Of a DNA stretch of 64,000 nucleotides, positions 17,043 through 26,294 are shown piece by piece. This stretch comes from an uncultured Gemmatimonadales bacterium (GTDB taxonomy: Bacteria > Gemmatimonadota > Gemmatimonadetes > Gemmatimonadales > GWC2-71-9). The translations under genes were made by a program, and so were the position numbers. Below the pieces are notes generated by a model that saw nothing but the letters and a program-made list of their open reading frames with translations, made no database searches and had not been told where the DNA came from. Within the stretch, counting starts at the first letter, position 1. Each line of letters starts with the position of its first letter. The DNA is taken from the NCBI GenBank assembly GCA_947259405.1, contig CAMYLY010000007.1, forward strand, positions 94,968 to 158,967, given 5' to 3'.

Positions 17043-18569
17043 TTAGTCCTCCAACTCGAGCTCCGTGATCCCGTTGGTCACGTCGATGTCGATCACGAGG
17101 CCCAGGATCGTCAGTTGCGCATCCGGTGGCGGACTGGTCAGTACATCGAGATTATCGCCGTCAATGTTGATCTCGATCTTGTCTTTGCCACCATCGTCAT
17201 CCAGTTCCAATTCGGTGGCGAGAAAGTCGGTGTCCGTGGGGTCCTGCGGCGTCGATGGTGCTGGGCGTTTGGCCTCGACGGCCGGCCGCCGACCTGCGGC
17301 CAACTCCGCCTCCACCCAGGCAACGAAATCGTCGACGGTGAAGTCTTCACCATCAGGCCCTTCGAAGTCTGTAGATCCGTCGAAGTCGACCGTGAAGCCG
17401 TTACCGAGGGACAGCTCGACGCTTCCCTCGTTCCCGGATCGACTGATGCCCGTGATCCGACTCTCGATTTCTTCCTCGTCGTTCGATTCGTCGTCCGATT
17501 CGATCTCCGCCTCGCGAGCGACCAGTTGGTCTGCCAAGAGCGACACTTCGACCCGCACCGGGCCACTCTCGATGGCGTCGATGAACGTCTCGAGTGAGAT
17601 GTGGTCGGTCAGCTTGAATTTGACCTTCACGGCGACGAGGATGCTCGGATCGCTCTCGTCGGGGACGGCCTTCCCCTTGGCGCGGACACGCAAGCCAGCG
17701 TCGATCGCATCCGATACTGCCTGCAGCGACTCGAGGCCGTGGCTGCTGTGTTTGATCTCGGTCCGGTCGATCACTCGAATTACGATCCCGTTCTGGAGTG
17801 TGAACGTACCGCCGGTGACGTCGACTGCTGCGACGATGTCCTTGAACTTGCGCTCATTCGAGGCGTCTTCGTCCTCTTGCTCGACTTCCGTGACACCATT
17901 CGTCCAATCGATATCGATGATCAGGCCGAGTACCTCGAGCTGGGCGTCGGGCGGCGGCGTTGTCAGTACGGTCAGGTTATCCTCGTCGATGTTGAGCTCG
18001 AGCTTGTCTTCGCCGTCATCCTCGTCGTCATCCAGCTCCAACTTGCTCGTCGTGAAGCTGGCATCGCCGGGATTCTGGGGTGGGCTGGCGGCCGGGCGTT
18101 TCGCCTCTACAACCGGCTCGCGACCTGCGGCCAGTTCGTCTTCCACGTAGGTGACAAACTCGCCTAGCGTGAGGTCTTCGCCATCCTTGCCTTCAAACTC
18201 CGTGGACGAGGTGAACGCGACCGTAAAGCCACCGGCGAGGGCTAGATCTGCCGTGCCTTGTCCGTTCGACGCCGCGATAGCCGTGATGCGACTCTCGATC
18301 TTCTCGTCGTCGGTGAGCTCGTCGGGCGTCTCGATCTCCACCTCGCGGGCGACGAGTTCTCCTGCGCGCAGTTCGACCTCGACGCGCGCTGGCCCTTCGC
18401 CGATGATCGAGTCCAATTCGGAGATGGTGATCGCTCGCGAGAACGCAAGCCCTGTCAGCCCCCCATCGCCGGGGCCGTTGACACCGTTGGTGTCGCAAGC
18501 GGTCGTGGTGAATACGGTCAAGGCGGCTACGGTCGCCATCCGATAGCTGTACGCACGTGAGTAGTGCAT
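17043..18569 (-). CDS. Acidic lipoprotein with a duplicated module flanking a DUF5666-like domain
   Basis: The protein has 508 residues from ATG 18569, preceded by AGGAGT. The lipobox is TTAC (C25). Two homologous modules occupy about 44-230 and 321-508. Both run through PxRVEVxLxAxxLVARExEIE, IESRIT, GGFTV or GNGFTV, EFEGxDGEDxT, an ELAAGRxPxVEAKRPA stretch, an acidic linker, PPPDAQL and LGLxIDID. Between them (about 240-318) is a DUF5666-like strand-rich segment (VAAVDVTGGTFTLQNGIVI). Both modules are strongly acidic. The protein is probably exposed on the envelope; no enzymatic motif is visible. Confidence 0.8.
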   Translation of the reverse strand: MHYSRAYSYRMATVAALTVFTTTACDTNGVNGPGDGGLTGLAFSRAITISELDSIIGEGPARVEVELRAGELVAREVEIETPDELTDDEKIESRITAIAASNGQGTADLALAGGFTVAFTSSTEFEGKDGEDLTLGEFVTYVEDELAAGREPVVEAKRPAASPPQNPGDASFTTSKLELDDDEDDGEDKLELNIDEDNLTVLTTPPPDAQLEVLGLIIDIDWTNGVTEVEQEDEDASNERKFKDIVAAVDVTGGTFTLQNGIVIRVIDRTEIKHSSHGLESLQAVSDAIDAGLRVRAKGKAVPDESDPSILVAVKVKFKLTDHISLETFIDAIESGPVRVEVSLLADQLVAREAEIESDDESNDEEEIESRITGISRSGNEGSVELSLGNGFTVDFDGSTDFEGPDGEDFTVDDFVAWVEAELAAGRRPAVEAKRPAPSTPQDPTDTDFLATELELDDDGGKDKIEINIDGDNLDVLTSPPPDAQLTILGLVIDIDVTNGITELELED

Positions 18570-18829
18570 GGGGACTCCTGAAATCGTCTGTGGGTTGAGG
18601 GTAACCGACGCGATCTGCCCTGCTGGAGAGCAATTCTCATTCCGACGACCACGCCATTCGTAAGACCCACCGTACAAAAGACTTGACATTATTCTGGTGA
18701 GATACTGGTGCTCCGAAACGAGTCACCGTGCACCGTTTCGAGACCGACCCTGCTGGCTAAAGCGGCCTCGAATTGCGAAGCGCTGATTACGAGACAGATT
18801 GGAGGGGCATCGCCATTCGGGGGTGAATC
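18570..18829. promoter_or_regulatory. Divergent intergenic region with a possible -35 element
   Basis: This region separates the duplicated-module lipoprotein (minus) from the DUF2867 protein (plus). TTGACA occurs at 18683-18688 on the plus strand, but the hexamer 17 bases downstream is a poor -10, so the promoter is only possible. Nothing else is recognisable. Confidence 0.3.
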
Positions 18830-19816
18830 GTGAAGCACCGGCTAACCTCGTTGATCCCGTACGTCGGTCCCACCATTGTTGTGGTGGCCGTGGTCGCCTC
18901 GCTCACGTTCTCCGATCCCCACTCCATCCGGCGCGTGTTCCTGGCCAATATTGCCATTGTCGCCCTTGCCACCGTGATACTTGTGGTCAGGGAGGACACG
19001 GTCGGGAAGAAGTGGGGAGCCGCTCTGCCTTGGCTACTCGTGGGTGCGTTACTTAGCGGCGCGCTGCTGGGACCGATGGCGCTCGCGCCGTGGGTGGCGC
19101 TCGCGGCGTTAACATGTGCGTTCGCCGCTAGGCTACAACTGCCTTCCGCACCGCAGCGTCGGCTTCTGCAGCTCGGCCTCATTGCCGCTGGAGCCACGGT
19201 CAACGGTGTGATTCTGTGGTTACTGCTGCTGGGCGGCTACCGACCGCTCCCACTCGATGAGTTCGAGGCCAAGCCCCTTCGAGCGCACACGCTGTTGGCC
19301 GACGTCCCGTTGCACGATACGTGGTCGATCAGGTTACGAGGGGCTGAGTCGGACCTGAGCATCAGCGAGGTCGGGGCGGTCTTGGGTGATCGCCTCATCC
19401 AGCCCCCGAACGCGGCGGTCGCCGCCTTAGCAGCCACGCGCGCGTTGCTCGGCTGGGTTTTTCGATGGGAGGCGCAGGACTGCAGCGATCCCGCGACGTC
19501 CTACGTGCATCGGTTGTCCGAGGCGGACCGTGCTCGCTCGGTCCGCGCGCCGGAACAGCACGGGTTTGTCTACATCTTCGAGCGGGAAGCGCTACTGGAG
19601 ATTACGAACTGCACGGTCCAGGCCTTCTTGTCGATGTCGCTGGAAACTGCCGACGACGGTCAACACCTCATCGTGGGTGTGCACGTGATGGAGACCCAAG
19701 ATATCACGCCGTACTACATGGCGCTGATCGATCCGTTTCGGCGCTTAATTGTGTATCCCGTGGTCATCGATCATATCGAACGACTGTGGGCTGGGAGAGT
19801 GCAGAGTGCAGATTAG
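18830..19816 (+). CDS. Multi-pass membrane protein with a C-terminal DUF2867 domain
   Basis: The protein has 328 residues from GTG 18830. About four to five hydrophobic helices fill residues 5-145. A soluble C-terminal domain follows (about 155-322) with AHTLLADVPLHDTWSIRL, HGFVYIFEREALLEI and TPYYMALIDPFRRLIVYPVV. These match the DUF2867 pattern, in which a polar domain ends in an FYMxLIxPFRRxxVYP motif. The function of the family is not established. The stop codon TAG lies inside a copy of the intergenic repeat, and the last residues are QSAD. Confidence 0.8.
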   Translation: MKHRLTSLIPYVGPTIVVVAVVASLTFSDPHSIRRVFLANIAIVALATVILVVREDTVGKKWGAALPWLLVGALLSGALLGPMALAPWVALAALTCAFAARLQLPSAPQRRLLQLGLIAAGATVNGVILWLLLLGGYRPLPLDEFEAKPLRAHTLLADVPLHDTWSIRLRGAESDLSISEVGAVLGDRLIQPPNAAVAALAATRALLGWVFRWEAQDCSDPATSYVHRLSEADRARSVRAPEQHGFVYIFEREALLEITNCTVQAFLSMSLETADDGQHLIVGVHVMETQDITPYYMALIDPFRRLIVYPVVIDHIERLWAGRVQSAD

Positions 19817-19866
19817 CGATCACAGATTGCAGACTCGCACCCGGTTCTGCATTCCGCGATCTGCAT
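19799..19866. repeat. GATTGCAGATT-type intergenic repeat, copy 1
   Basis: The stretch has GTGCAGAGTGCAGATTAG, then CACAGATTGCAGAC, and degenerate complements (TTCTGCAT and ATCTGCAT). It contains the stop codon of the DUF2867 gene. Confidence 0.65.
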
Positions 19867-19889
19867 AGGTCTATCCGCAATCCCGACGC

Positions 19890-21476
19890 TCATCGTGACG
19901 GGAATGCGCGGGCAATCTCTTCCGCCGAGCGCAACGACAGCGCGCAGAAGGTGGGCGTTCCATTGGCGCACCCCCCAGATACCAGCGTCGGTGCGCCGAT
20001 CACGAAGAGGTTGTCGTGATCGTGCGTCCGCCCGAAGGAATCGGTGACACTAGTCTCAGGATCCTCGCCCATGCGGCACCCGCCACCCGGATGCTCCATG
20101 GTGGTCGAGCGGAACGTGCTGAGCACCCTCCCGTTTCCCGCGCGCGCCATGTGTTCGAAGATGGTGCGCATCGTCTCGTGCGTATGATCGCGGAGGGCAA
20201 CGGATTCCGGTGCGTCGCGGAATTCGATTCTCGGGAGCGGGTCCCCCCACTGGTTGCGTGCCGAGGCATCGAGGCCCAGGGTACTGTCCCGATCTGGTAT
20301 GATGTCGATGTACCCGCGGACCCGTGCCGTCGCTTGCTTGGTGCGCGCACGCCAATCATCCATCACGTCGTCCCCGAACTGCAGGACGCCGGTAGCGTCT
20401 CTGAAACGCGCCTGCCGCTCCACGGTCGTGTTCCAGATTCGCAAGTCATGCCGCACGTAGCGGTCGAGCGGACCCGGTCTCGCGTGCATCCGGGACAGGA
20501 GGGAACTCGTCGAGAAGATCCCTGGGTAGAGTTCGAGCGGTAGCTCGATCTGCGCACTCATGTACGGATGGCCGGTCATGTACTTCCCGACCAAACCGGA
20601 ACTGTTCGCAAGACCGTTCGGGAACTGTGAGCTCGACGAGAGCAGGAGCAGATGGGGACTCCACGCATAGCCGCCGGCGAGGATGAACGTCGTCGCGCGA
20701 AACTCGACGGATTCATCGGGGGCGTGACGATCCGCTGCGACGGCACGGGTAATATGCGTTGACGCGTCGTCGACCTCCAAACGTCGAACCAAGGTCCCAC
20801 TGATCAATCGCAGCCCGCCGTCATCGATCAACCGATCGAGCGTCACATCCGGCGTATACTTCGCACCGGTGGGGCACACGTGGCAGGTGTCACAGCGCTG
20901 GCACCCGGCGCGTCCGCGATACGGCTCCGTCGCTTTTGCCCATGGCTGCGTCCAAAACGGGATCCCCGCGTTCGCACCCCATTCCCTGAGTTGAATGAGA
21001 TTGTACGAGAGTGGGAGCGGTGGAAGCGGGTAAGGTCTCGATCGCGGATCGTATTCCGGCGGACCTTGCTCCCCCGCGACCCCGATGCGTTCCTCGAAGT
21101 CCTGGTAGTACGGCTCGACGTCGTCGTAACTGATCGGCCAGTCGGTGCCTACGCCGTACATCGACCGCTGGCGGAAGTCCTCAGGCGAAAACCGCGGACA
21201 GGCCCCGTCCCAATGCATCGCACACCCACCCACGACCATCGACCGGTACATGAGTCCATAGCCACCCTGGTCGTCGAGGTGATCGTCCTTCCATGGGTTC
21301 TCACCGTACGCAATGAACCGGCGTCGTTGTTCCGGGCGATTTGAAAACGGTGTCGAGCGACTGCCGGCCTCCACCATCACGATGTCGGCGTCGGCCAGCT
21401 CGGATAGGCGTTCGGCGGCGAGGATCCCCGTGATACCGGACCCGATGATGCAGATGTCGCTCTCGATGGTGGTCAC
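19890..21476 (-). CDS. GMC-type FAD-dependent dehydrogenase, large subunit
   Basis: The protein has 528 residues if GTG 21476 is used, nine bases after the partner gene's stop; ATG 21536 would overlap the partner by about 50 bases. The N-terminal FAD-binding motif is IIGSGITGILAAERL. Further GMC features are GGCAMHWDGACPR and a Cys-rich CQRCDTCHVCPTG segment. The C-terminus has the usual second flavin contact region, HPGGGCRMG and FVIGAPTLVSGG. This resembles the flavoprotein subunit of gluconate 2-dehydrogenase and related sugar or alcohol dehydrogenases. The upstream Tat-signal small subunit supports periplasmic oxidation with electrons passed to the respiratory chain. Confidence 0.92.
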   Translation of the reverse strand: MTTIESDICIIGSGITGILAAERLSELADADIVMVEAGSRSTPFSNRPEQRRRFIAYGENPWKDDHLDDQGGYGLMYRSMVVGGCAMHWDGACPRFSPEDFRQRSMYGVGTDWPISYDDVEPYYQDFEERIGVAGEQGPPEYDPRSRPYPLPPLPLSYNLIQLREWGANAGIPFWTQPWAKATEPYRGRAGCQRCDTCHVCPTGAKYTPDVTLDRLIDDGGLRLISGTLVRRLEVDDASTHITRAVAADRHAPDESVEFRATTFILAGGYAWSPHLLLLSSSSQFPNGLANSSGLVGKYMTGHPYMSAQIELPLELYPGIFSTSSLLSRMHARPGPLDRYVRHDLRIWNTTVERQARFRDATGVLQFGDDVMDDWRARTKQATARVRGYIDIIPDRDSTLGLDASARNQWGDPLPRIEFRDAPESVALRDHTHETMRTIFEHMARAGNGRVLSTFRSTTMEHPGGGCRMGEDPETSVTDSFGRTHDHDNLFVIGAPTLVSGGCANGTPTFCALSLRSAEEIARAFPSR

Positions 21477-21484
21477 GCGTCGGA

Positions 21485-22075
21485 CTAGCCGCCTAATGCC
21501 GGTGGCTTCTCGCCGGCAGTCGTTATGACTCGGCACTGGAGTTTGTTGATCGCTACACCATAGACTTGGTTCGTGGCTTCGGTCGACCGGAAGTAATGAG
21601 CCATGAGCGCCACAGCGACGTGCTGCGCCTCGGCCGGAGTGGGGAATCCTGGTCCCGCGTCTTCGATCGCGTCCGCTATCAAGGTGCGGCGGTCATCGCG
21701 GGAGAGTTCACCGAACGAGGCCATCGATCGCTGGCGCGCCAAACGCTCGAGATCGTCGAGCTGCTCCGCCCAGCGTGGACTGGGGTCCTCCGGTCCGTAA
21801 GCGACCTCCCATCCGCCATATGGATGCACGAGTTCCGCATTCGGCGTGAATTCCTGCAGCCAGACCTCAAAGGCAACGATGGCCTTCTCCCGCCCATCCG
21901 CACCGATGGCACCGGGCAACACCGCATCGCCAATGGCGCGCAGAAGCTCACGGTGCAGGCGCCGGGGTGTACGGGGCTCGGACACAGATCGGTCTCCGCG
22001 TTCGCAGCCACCGAGCCCAGCGGCCGTGACGGCCGCGGTCGACGTCTTCAGGAAATCTCGTCTGCCGGTGCTCAT
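21485..22075 (-). CDS. Gluconate 2-dehydrogenase subunit 3-like protein (Tat signal)
   Basis: This 196-residue protein has a twin-arginine signal RRDFLKTS at its N-terminus and a following hydrophobic AAVTAAGLGG run. The body matches the gluconate 2-dehydrogenase subunit 3 pattern: LLRAIGDAVLPGA, then helices with EQLDDLERLARQRSMASFGE and a C-terminal HYFRSTEATNQVYG. Such subunits carry the cofactor-free large subunit through the Tat system as a complex. Coupling with the downstream GMC gene supports this. Confidence 0.9.
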   Translation of the reverse strand: MSTGRRDFLKTSTAAVTAAGLGGCERGDRSVSEPRTPRRLHRELLRAIGDAVLPGAIGADGREKAIVAFEVWLQEFTPNAELVHPYGGWEVAYGPEDPSPRWAEQLDDLERLARQRSMASFGELSRDDRRTLIADAIEDAGPGFPTPAEAQHVAVALMAHYFRSTEATNQVYGVAINKLQCRVITTAGEKPPALGG

Positions 22076-22218
22076 CCGATGCTCCGATGGTCGGGAGGCG
22101 ATTAGGAATAAGATGGGGCGTGGATCAGCGGGTCGCGAGCTTACAGTGCCTGCGATATCGCAGCGGCACGTTTGGCTCCACTCGCGCGGGGTTGGGGCGC
22201 GCTCTATCTTGTGTGCTC

Positions 22219-23178
22219 ATGGACGACATCACCGACGACGTCGCTGATCAAGAGTCCGCTGAGCAGGCGATGTGGGGTCGGATATCGCACAAGCGGATGG
22301 CAGTGCAAGTGGTTCTGGCCTTGCTCTTGGTCTCACCGGTAACTGTAGCCGCGCAAGTCGAGACCCCACCGCTCCCAGACCCGTGCCCGGCCCCCTGCCG
22401 CGCGCGCAGTGTGGGATTCAGTATCCCCACACCTGCTGGCTTCGAGGCGGTGCAGAATCCGCCGATTGGACGCATCAGAGTGTTCCGAGAGCAAGGTATC
22501 GTGGCGCCGATCGTCCTTGTGGAGGTGAGCGTCGGCGATGCTGAGGTGATTGTGGGGCGGTACAGCGGGCCGCACACGGCGGAGGCGGCGTGTGTGGAGT
22601 ATGCCGCGTTTCCGAACGCGCTCGCTGGTGTCGAGCGTCTGGAAAGGCTCGCGGGATCAGGTTGCCGCGTACGACTGATGACCGAAGGGCAGGTGTCCCG
22701 CTACGACACATACATATTCCTGGAGAGGAGCACGGACCCCGACAGTCTAAAGATTCGCGCGGTCGTGTGGTGCGTCGGCATGGGACGTGCGATCGATGAT
22801 GTGTGCGACGAGGTCGTCGAGGGGTTCGAGGCTGAGGACGTGTTTGCCGAGGACGCCGTGGACGAGCCACCGAGCACGGTGTCGTGCCCGCCCGTCGAAT
22901 ATCCGGCATTGCTGCGGCAGGCGAACATCGAGGGGGAGGTATTGCTGGAATTCGTGATCGAAACCGACGGGCGTGTCCAGTCTGCGTTGATCCACGCCGT
23001 CACGGCAAGCAGCGCCACCGATGTGGCAGCCCAGATGTTCGTAGAGCAGGCCAAATCTATGGTGGCGGAATGTCGCTTTTTGCCCGGACGTGTCGACGGG
23101 CGCCCGGTACGCGTCCTCGCGCTGATGCCGGTGAGCTTCAAATTGCAGCCAAACCCGGGAGACCAACCTGAAGGGTGA
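22219..23178 (+). CDS. Secreted protein with a C-terminal TonB-like domain
   Basis: The protein has 319 residues from ATG 22219. ATG 22270 or 22297 would also be compatible with the signal peptide (MAVQVVLALLLVSPVTVAAQ). Mature residues about 65-215 are an unrecognised domain with four cysteines. The C-terminal 95 residues have the TonB-C pattern: PPVEYPALLRQANIEGEVLL, VIETDGRVQSALI and CRFLPGRVDGRPVRV. It differs from true TonB in being secreted rather than carrying an anchor and a Pro-rich spacer. The partner is unknown. Confidence 0.8.
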   Translation: MDDITDDVADQESAEQAMWGRISHKRMAVQVVLALLLVSPVTVAAQVETPPLPDPCPAPCRARSVGFSIPTPAGFEAVQNPPIGRIRVFREQGIVAPIVLVEVSVGDAEVIVGRYSGPHTAEAACVEYAAFPNALAGVERLERLAGSGCRVRLMTEGQVSRYDTYIFLERSTDPDSLKIRAVVWCVGMGRAIDDVCDEVVEGFEAEDVFAEDAVDEPPSTVSCPPVEYPALLRQANIEGEVLLEFVIETDGRVQSALIHAVTASSATDVAAQMFVEQAKSMVAECRFLPGRVDGRPVRVLALMPVSFKLQPNPGDQPEG

Positions 23179-23239
23179 CCCGGATCATTGGGCACAAGTG
23201 ACGTGTAGCATCTCCAACTTTCAAGGGCTGGCGAGAATT

Positions 23240-24499
23240 ATGACGAAGCTCCTCCGGACGCTGCGCGGGGCCTGTGCGCTGTCGGTGGTTGCACTCCTGG
23301 CGGCGAGCGAGGCAGGCGTGGCCCATGGTCTCCAGGAACCGGGCGGCGTCGAGAGCGCCATCGACGCACGCTTGCGGGAAATCCGAGCCGACATCATCGC
23401 CCTACATCGTGATATTCACATGCACCCCGAGACGTCGGGCAACGAGGAACGCACGGCCGGCGTCATCGCGGACCGAATGCGACGGCTCGGTCTGGAAGTG
23501 CGCACCGGTGTGGGGGGACATGGTGTCGTGGCGCTGTTGCGGGGAAAGACTCCGGGTCCCGTGGTCGCCTTCCGCGCTGATATGGATGCCGTCCAGACCA
23601 ACACGCACGATCCGGCCGAGTACCGTTCGCTGACGCCGGGTGTGCGTCACCATTGCGGGCATGACCTACACACGACGATCGGCGTCGCGCTCGCCGAGGC
23701 GCTTGCCACGGTCCGGCTAGACATTGCCGGGACCGTCATGTTCGTCTTCCAACCGGCTGAAGAGTCGGCAACAGGTGCGGGTGCCATGTTGCAGGACGAC
23801 ATGTTTCGCGATGCGCGCCCGGCGGCCATGTTCGCCTATCACACGGCCCCGATGCAGGTGGGACAGTTCGCCACGTCACTCGGCGCGTTGTTGCCAGGTC
23901 GCGATCGCGTCGTGGTGACGCTACGGGGCACCGGAGCCGAGGCCGCCGCCGCCGAGGCGCGACAACTTGTACGCAGTGTCGCGACAGTTGGCCCCGATGA
24001 CGCGCTCGCGGCGACCACAGACGACTTCATCTCCGTGAACGTCGGTCGACCGATTCCCCGGAACGGTACGTATGTGGTGAACGCGACACTGACGACCGCA
24101 AGTGTCGAGGCATCGGCCGCTGCCGAAGGCCAAATCAGGGAGGGGCTCGAGCGCCTCAGCTCCGATGCGGTGTCAGCGACCCTCGCCTACGAGGAGGATT
24201 GGGTCGCCGGGGTGACGAACGATCCCGACCTCGCGAGTTTCGCGATCCAACGCTTGGAGACGGCTCCTGGCGTCGAGGGGGTGACGATGGTCGAGACCAT
24301 GTCCCCGATGTTCAGTGAGGACTTTGGCAGGCTACAGTCGGTGATCCCGGGCGTCATGTTCTATCTGGGGACGTCGAACGCGGAGAAGGAGTGGGTCGGG
24401 ATGCCGCATAGTCCCGACTTCGTCGCGGACGAAGAAGCGATCTTCGTCGGCGCGCGCGCGATGGGCGCCGTGCTATTGCACTTTTTGCAGAGGCGCTAG
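23240..24499 (+). CDS. Secreted M20-family amidohydrolase (peptidase/aminoacylase type)
   Basis: The protein has 419 residues from ATG 23240. A signal peptide covers about 1-30. M20D metal-binding motifs are visible: LHRDIHMHPE near the start, VVAFRADMDA, HHCGHDLHTT, and QPAEESATGAGAM. The C-terminal ligand region is GMPHSPDFVADEEAI. These are features of hippurate hydrolase and IAA-amino-acid hydrolase-like enzymes, which release amino acids from N-acyl conjugates. The signal peptide points to periplasmic action. Confidence 0.92.
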   Translation: MTKLLRTLRGACALSVVALLAASEAGVAHGLQEPGGVESAIDARLREIRADIIALHRDIHMHPETSGNEERTAGVIADRMRRLGLEVRTGVGGHGVVALLRGKTPGPVVAFRADMDAVQTNTHDPAEYRSLTPGVRHHCGHDLHTTIGVALAEALATVRLDIAGTVMFVFQPAEESATGAGAMLQDDMFRDARPAAMFAYHTAPMQVGQFATSLGALLPGRDRVVVTLRGTGAEAAAAEARQLVRSVATVGPDDALAATTDDFISVNVGRPIPRNGTYVVNATLTTASVEASAAAEGQIREGLERLSSDAVSATLAYEEDWVAGVTNDPDLASFAIQRLETAPGVEGVTMVETMSPMFSEDFGRLQSVIPGVMFYLGTSNAEKEWVGMPHSPDFVADEEAIFVGARAMGAVLLHFLQRR

Positions 24500-24532
24500 G
24501 GCAGGACGGTTCGGCAACGTACCGATACCGGC

Positions 24533-24729
24533 CTAGATGCCGAGCATCTGCGTGACCTTGAGGATCAGGCTCCGCCCCGGTGCCGGGATCCCGCCGTCGT
24601 GAACCGCTGTTCGTTGTAGACGAGATAGATATTGGACAAGGGGCGGTGGATCAGGTTGAAGCGGAGATTGGTGTTGACGGCGTTGCTTTCGGGATTCCAC
24701 TGCACGAGCGCGTCGATGAACATGTTCGC
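24533..24729 (-). pseudogene. C-terminal remnant of a DUF5916 protein with frameshift
   Basis: Read on the minus strand, one frame gives MFIDALVQWNPESNAVNTNL, RFNLIHRPLSNIYLVYNEQR and then FTTAGS before running to a stop. A one-base shift restores GRSLILKVTQMLGI and a stop at 24533. Together this is the typical last barrel segment of DUF5916 proteins. An in-frame TGA lies just upstream of the block and no other part of the gene is present, so this is a doubly broken relic. Confidence 0.75.
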
Positions 24730-24896
24730 CAATCACTACGGTAATCTGCGGAATTCGGTGAGTCATGGACCTTGGTGAGTGGACCGGGCAGACTACGCCG
24801 CGAAGCCGCGCGTCGCCATCGCTTGCCTCACCCCGGGGGGGGGAGTGGTCGAATGAGGCATTGGCACGGGACGGCGTTCGCAGTAACGTCCTCACT

Positions 24897-25223
24897 ATGA
24901 AGAAACTCATCAAACTCGCCCTCTTCGTCCTCATCGTGGTCCTCGCCGTGCCGGTGGTCATGTATGGATCCGTGCGTCCGTGTGGGATGCTCAAGAAAGA
25001 GCTGATCGCTCAGGCCAAAGATCGCATCGAAGACGCAAGCGATGCCGGCCAAGAACAGGCTCGGGAGTTGGGTGGAGAGGAGGCGGAACGCATCGCCGAA
25101 AGTGTGGGTGCGGTTGTGGAAAGCACGCTCGAGGGCATGAGTGAGGGATTAGTGGAAGCGCGGGTGGACCGCATGTCGCTGCGCGAATGCGTGAGCGAGC
25201 TTTGGCGGATCAAGACCGAGTGA
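24897..25223 (+). CDS. Small secreted or membrane-anchored helical protein
   Basis: The protein has 108 residues from ATG 24897. The N-terminus KKLIKLALFVLIVVLAVPVV is a signal anchor. It is followed by a short YGSVRPCGMLKKE segment with one cysteine, a long amphipathic helix rich in Glu, Ala and Arg (about 40-90), and RECVSELWRIKTE with a second cysteine at the end. The two cysteines may pair in the periplasm. I do not recognise the family. A repeat copy begins a few bases after the stop. Confidence 0.6.
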   Translation: MKKLIKLALFVLIVVLAVPVVMYGSVRPCGMLKKELIAQAKDRIEDASDAGQEQARELGGEEAERIAESVGAVVESTLEGMSEGLVEARVDRMSLRECVSELWRIKTE

Positions 25224-25230
25224 TTCAGGA

Positions 25231-25256
25231 ACACTGAATGCAGATTGCTGATAGAT
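25231..25256. repeat. GATTGCAGATT-type intergenic repeat, copy 2 (short)
   Basis: The stretch ACTGAATGCAGATTGCTGAT lies 8 bases past the stop of the preceding gene. Only the half-element is present. Confidence 0.5.
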
Positions 25257-25306
25257 CGGGCGGTCGATCGGTCAGCTATCGTTAACCTGTCCTGGTTAAG
25301 CTGCCA

Positions 25307-25723
25307 TCAGCTCCGACTCGCTCGTGCCGTGACGCTCGCGGCCTCGAGCTGCTCGCTCAGCGCGTCGCTGGGCATGTGCCGAAAGTGCAGCATCCCCTTC
25401 GCGTACCGCACCTCGCCGTTCTCGGAGCGGAACCGCGTATGCAGTCCGGCCTGGTTGTGGCCACCCCGTCCAGATCGCTTGCGGTAGCCCACATACCACG
25501 TTTCCCCGTCGTGCTTGAGGACCCGCTCCGCGTCACAGAAAATGTCCTTTAGCCGACTGGCGGTAACGGGCGTGCTGTCGATATCCGTCTCGAGTTCGTC
25601 GGCGACCAACTCGAACTCGCCACACCGAAACGACACGCGGCGAGGTTTTCCCGAAGGTTTCCGGACTTTGACGGACCACTCGTTCCCGAATCGGTCCTTA
25701 TACGTCTGCTTGTTCCAACTCAC
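25307..25723 (-). CDS. Hypothetical protein
   Basis: This 138-residue, basic, cytoplasmic-looking protein starts at GTG 25723. It has WNKQTYKDRFGNEWSVKVRK near the start, then CGEFELVADELETDIDSTPV, and a central GETWYVGYRKRSGRGG. The mixed beta-strand pattern, absence of a signal peptide and consistent codon use suggest a real gene. No family is recognised. Confidence 0.55.
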   Translation of the reverse strand: MSWNKQTYKDRFGNEWSVKVRKPSGKPRRVSFRCGEFELVADELETDIDSTPVTASRLKDIFCDAERVLKHDGETWYVGYRKRSGRGGHNQAGLHTRFRSENGEVRYAKGMLHFRHMPSDALSEQLEAASVTARASRS

Positions 25724-25818
25724 CGAGTTATTGCGTCGTGCAGGAATGATCCAGACTCCTTGTTTCTTATGGAATAGTGTCTACCGACCGCGCCGGGCTC
25801 GAGGCCACATCGAGCCCC

Positions 25819-26052
25819 TTAATGAGCTTGACTCGCGAGGATGGACGTGAGTGGCCCACTGAGAACGTATCCAGCCTCATCCGCAAATTGGAACGCTGTC
25901 GAGCACACACCATCCGCTCCAGCGGTATGGCGGATTTCGGCACCTTGCACATATTCGTAGCGCTTCAGGGTGAAACTGTGTTCCGAAACGCGGTGCCATC
26001 CGTCGGCGAGGAGAACAGAGCGTATCGTGGAACAGTCGATGGCGTGACTCAT
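25819..26052 (-). CDS. Small conserved-looking hypothetical protein
   Basis: The protein has 77 residues from ATG 26052 with GGAG upstream. It contains LLADGWHRVSEHSFTLKRYE, which has the GWHxVxxxSFxLxxYEY signature I associate with a small protein family seen in diverse bacteria. The rest predicts strand-helix mixtures. The function is unknown. Confidence 0.5.
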   Translation of the reverse strand: MSHAIDCSTIRSVLLADGWHRVSEHSFTLKRYEYVQGAEIRHTAGADGVCSTAFQFADEAGYVLSGPLTSILASQAH

Positions 26053-26294
26053 GTGGGGCTCCGTGGCAGGTAAGTCCGGCGGGGCGGCGAAAAAAGGCGG
26101 GAACAGCGCGAAGGCTGGATCCCGCCGAAGATCCGCTTTGTGCCTGGAAAACACGCGGACTGCCGGGCACGAATGGTACCCAGATTCCAAGCGTAAGTCA
26201 ATGGTCGGTGGGATTTTAGCGCACTACCGTAGTTTTGCTCCTGCGCCAGATTCTGCACCCGTCAATCGACAGTCGTGAATCTGCCTTTGACCCC

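Noticed and set aside
18683-18706. TTGACA as a firm promoter for the DUF2867 gene
   Set aside because: The best -10-like hexamer (GATACT) is only 12 bases away and the one at 17 bases is poor, so it is kept only as possible.
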